From Forficula auricularia (lineage: Eukaryota > Arthropoda > Insecta > Dermaptera > Forficulidae): 64,000 nucleotides of DNA. Shown here piece after piece: positions 63,865 through 64,000 of the stretch (its first letter is position 1; every line of letters starts with the position of its first letter). Position numbers and translations under genes: made by a program. The notes under the pieces were generated by a model that saw only the letters and a program-made list of their open reading frames with translations, searched no databases and was not told where the DNA came from. Where the stretch lies: assembly GCA_024734495.1 (NCBI GenBank), contig JALMQS010000615.1, positions 465,173 through 529,172 of the forward strand. The letters are read 5' to 3'.

Positions 63865-64000
63865 TTACATTAATTAATGTATACATTGTATTTTAGCTTC
63901 GACTCCGGAGATTACTTCTCCACCATTGACTGTCCTTGATCATCTTTGTAGTCCTTGTTTTTAAAATAAGAGGAAAAAACTAATTAAATAAAAAAACCTC
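63865..64000 (+). repeat. GCTTCGACTCCGGAG repeat, copy 3, cut by window end
   Basis: Same order as 23470-23592, from ATGTATACATTGTATTTTAG through AAGAGGAAAAAACTAATTAA to the AAAAAACCTC edge. It continues beyond the window. Confidence 0.8.

Overview
This window looks like repeat-dominated, AT-rich nuclear DNA from an arthropod, most likely an insect. The transposon set points that way: Tc1/mariner transposases, LINEs with an apurinic-type endonuclease, Helitron ends, TTAA-flanked MITEs and tRNA-like SINEs. The conspicuous AACCGACTTC and GGGCCGTCCAT repeat families are, from memory, common in insect genomes. No bacterial-style operons, ribosome binding sites or intact host genes are visible. 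I found no complete protein-coding gene, so the window is probably intergenic or inside a large intron. A 100-N assembly gap lies at 37672-37771. The species was not identified.

Layout. 0.4-4.1 kb: related long inverted repeats and palindromic elements. 5.45-6.55 kb: a foldback element split by a hAT-like insertion whose target duplication can be read directly. 6.7-9.7 kb: a dead LINE with endonuclease and reverse transcriptase remnants. 10.5-16.5 kb: unrecognised, mostly single-copy sequence with microsatellites, a Helitron-like end, a tRNA-like repeat and small foldbacks. 16.6-22.8 kb: a nest of elements, namely a hammerhead-like MITE holding a small 8-bp-TSD MITE, a tandem array split by two elements, and a dead mariner cut by a MITE with a 31-copy minisatellite, a LINE fragment and a third insertion. 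24.3-27.5 kb: a TIR element split by a ribozyme-like 284-bp element, all flanked by a larger inverted repeat. 28.6-32.5 kb: copies of earlier families, then a second, internally inverted mariner containing a SINE that contains a foldback. 33-40 kb: Helitron ends, MITEs, a tandem duplication, a GC-richer unrecognised block next to the gap, and further copies. 41-53 kb: four TTAA-flanked MITEs, a Helitron-like copy, foldbacks and a near-perfect long hairpin. 53-64 kb: more of the same, a 5'-truncated LINE with a 9-bp target duplication, G-rich and C-rich Helitron-like ends, and a complete short Helitron.

The main cross-cutting observation is a hammerhead-ribozyme-like module: CTGANGA or a variant, then a short stem, then GAAAC(G/A)T. 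It recurs at a dozen sites in several otherwise different inverted-repeat families. Such motifs are known from Penelope-like elements and retrozymes; here they sit in short inverted-repeat elements. Several nested insertions can be verified inside the window because the uninterrupted site survives in the opposite arm or in a paralogous copy. All family names rest on motifs read by eye; no database search was run.
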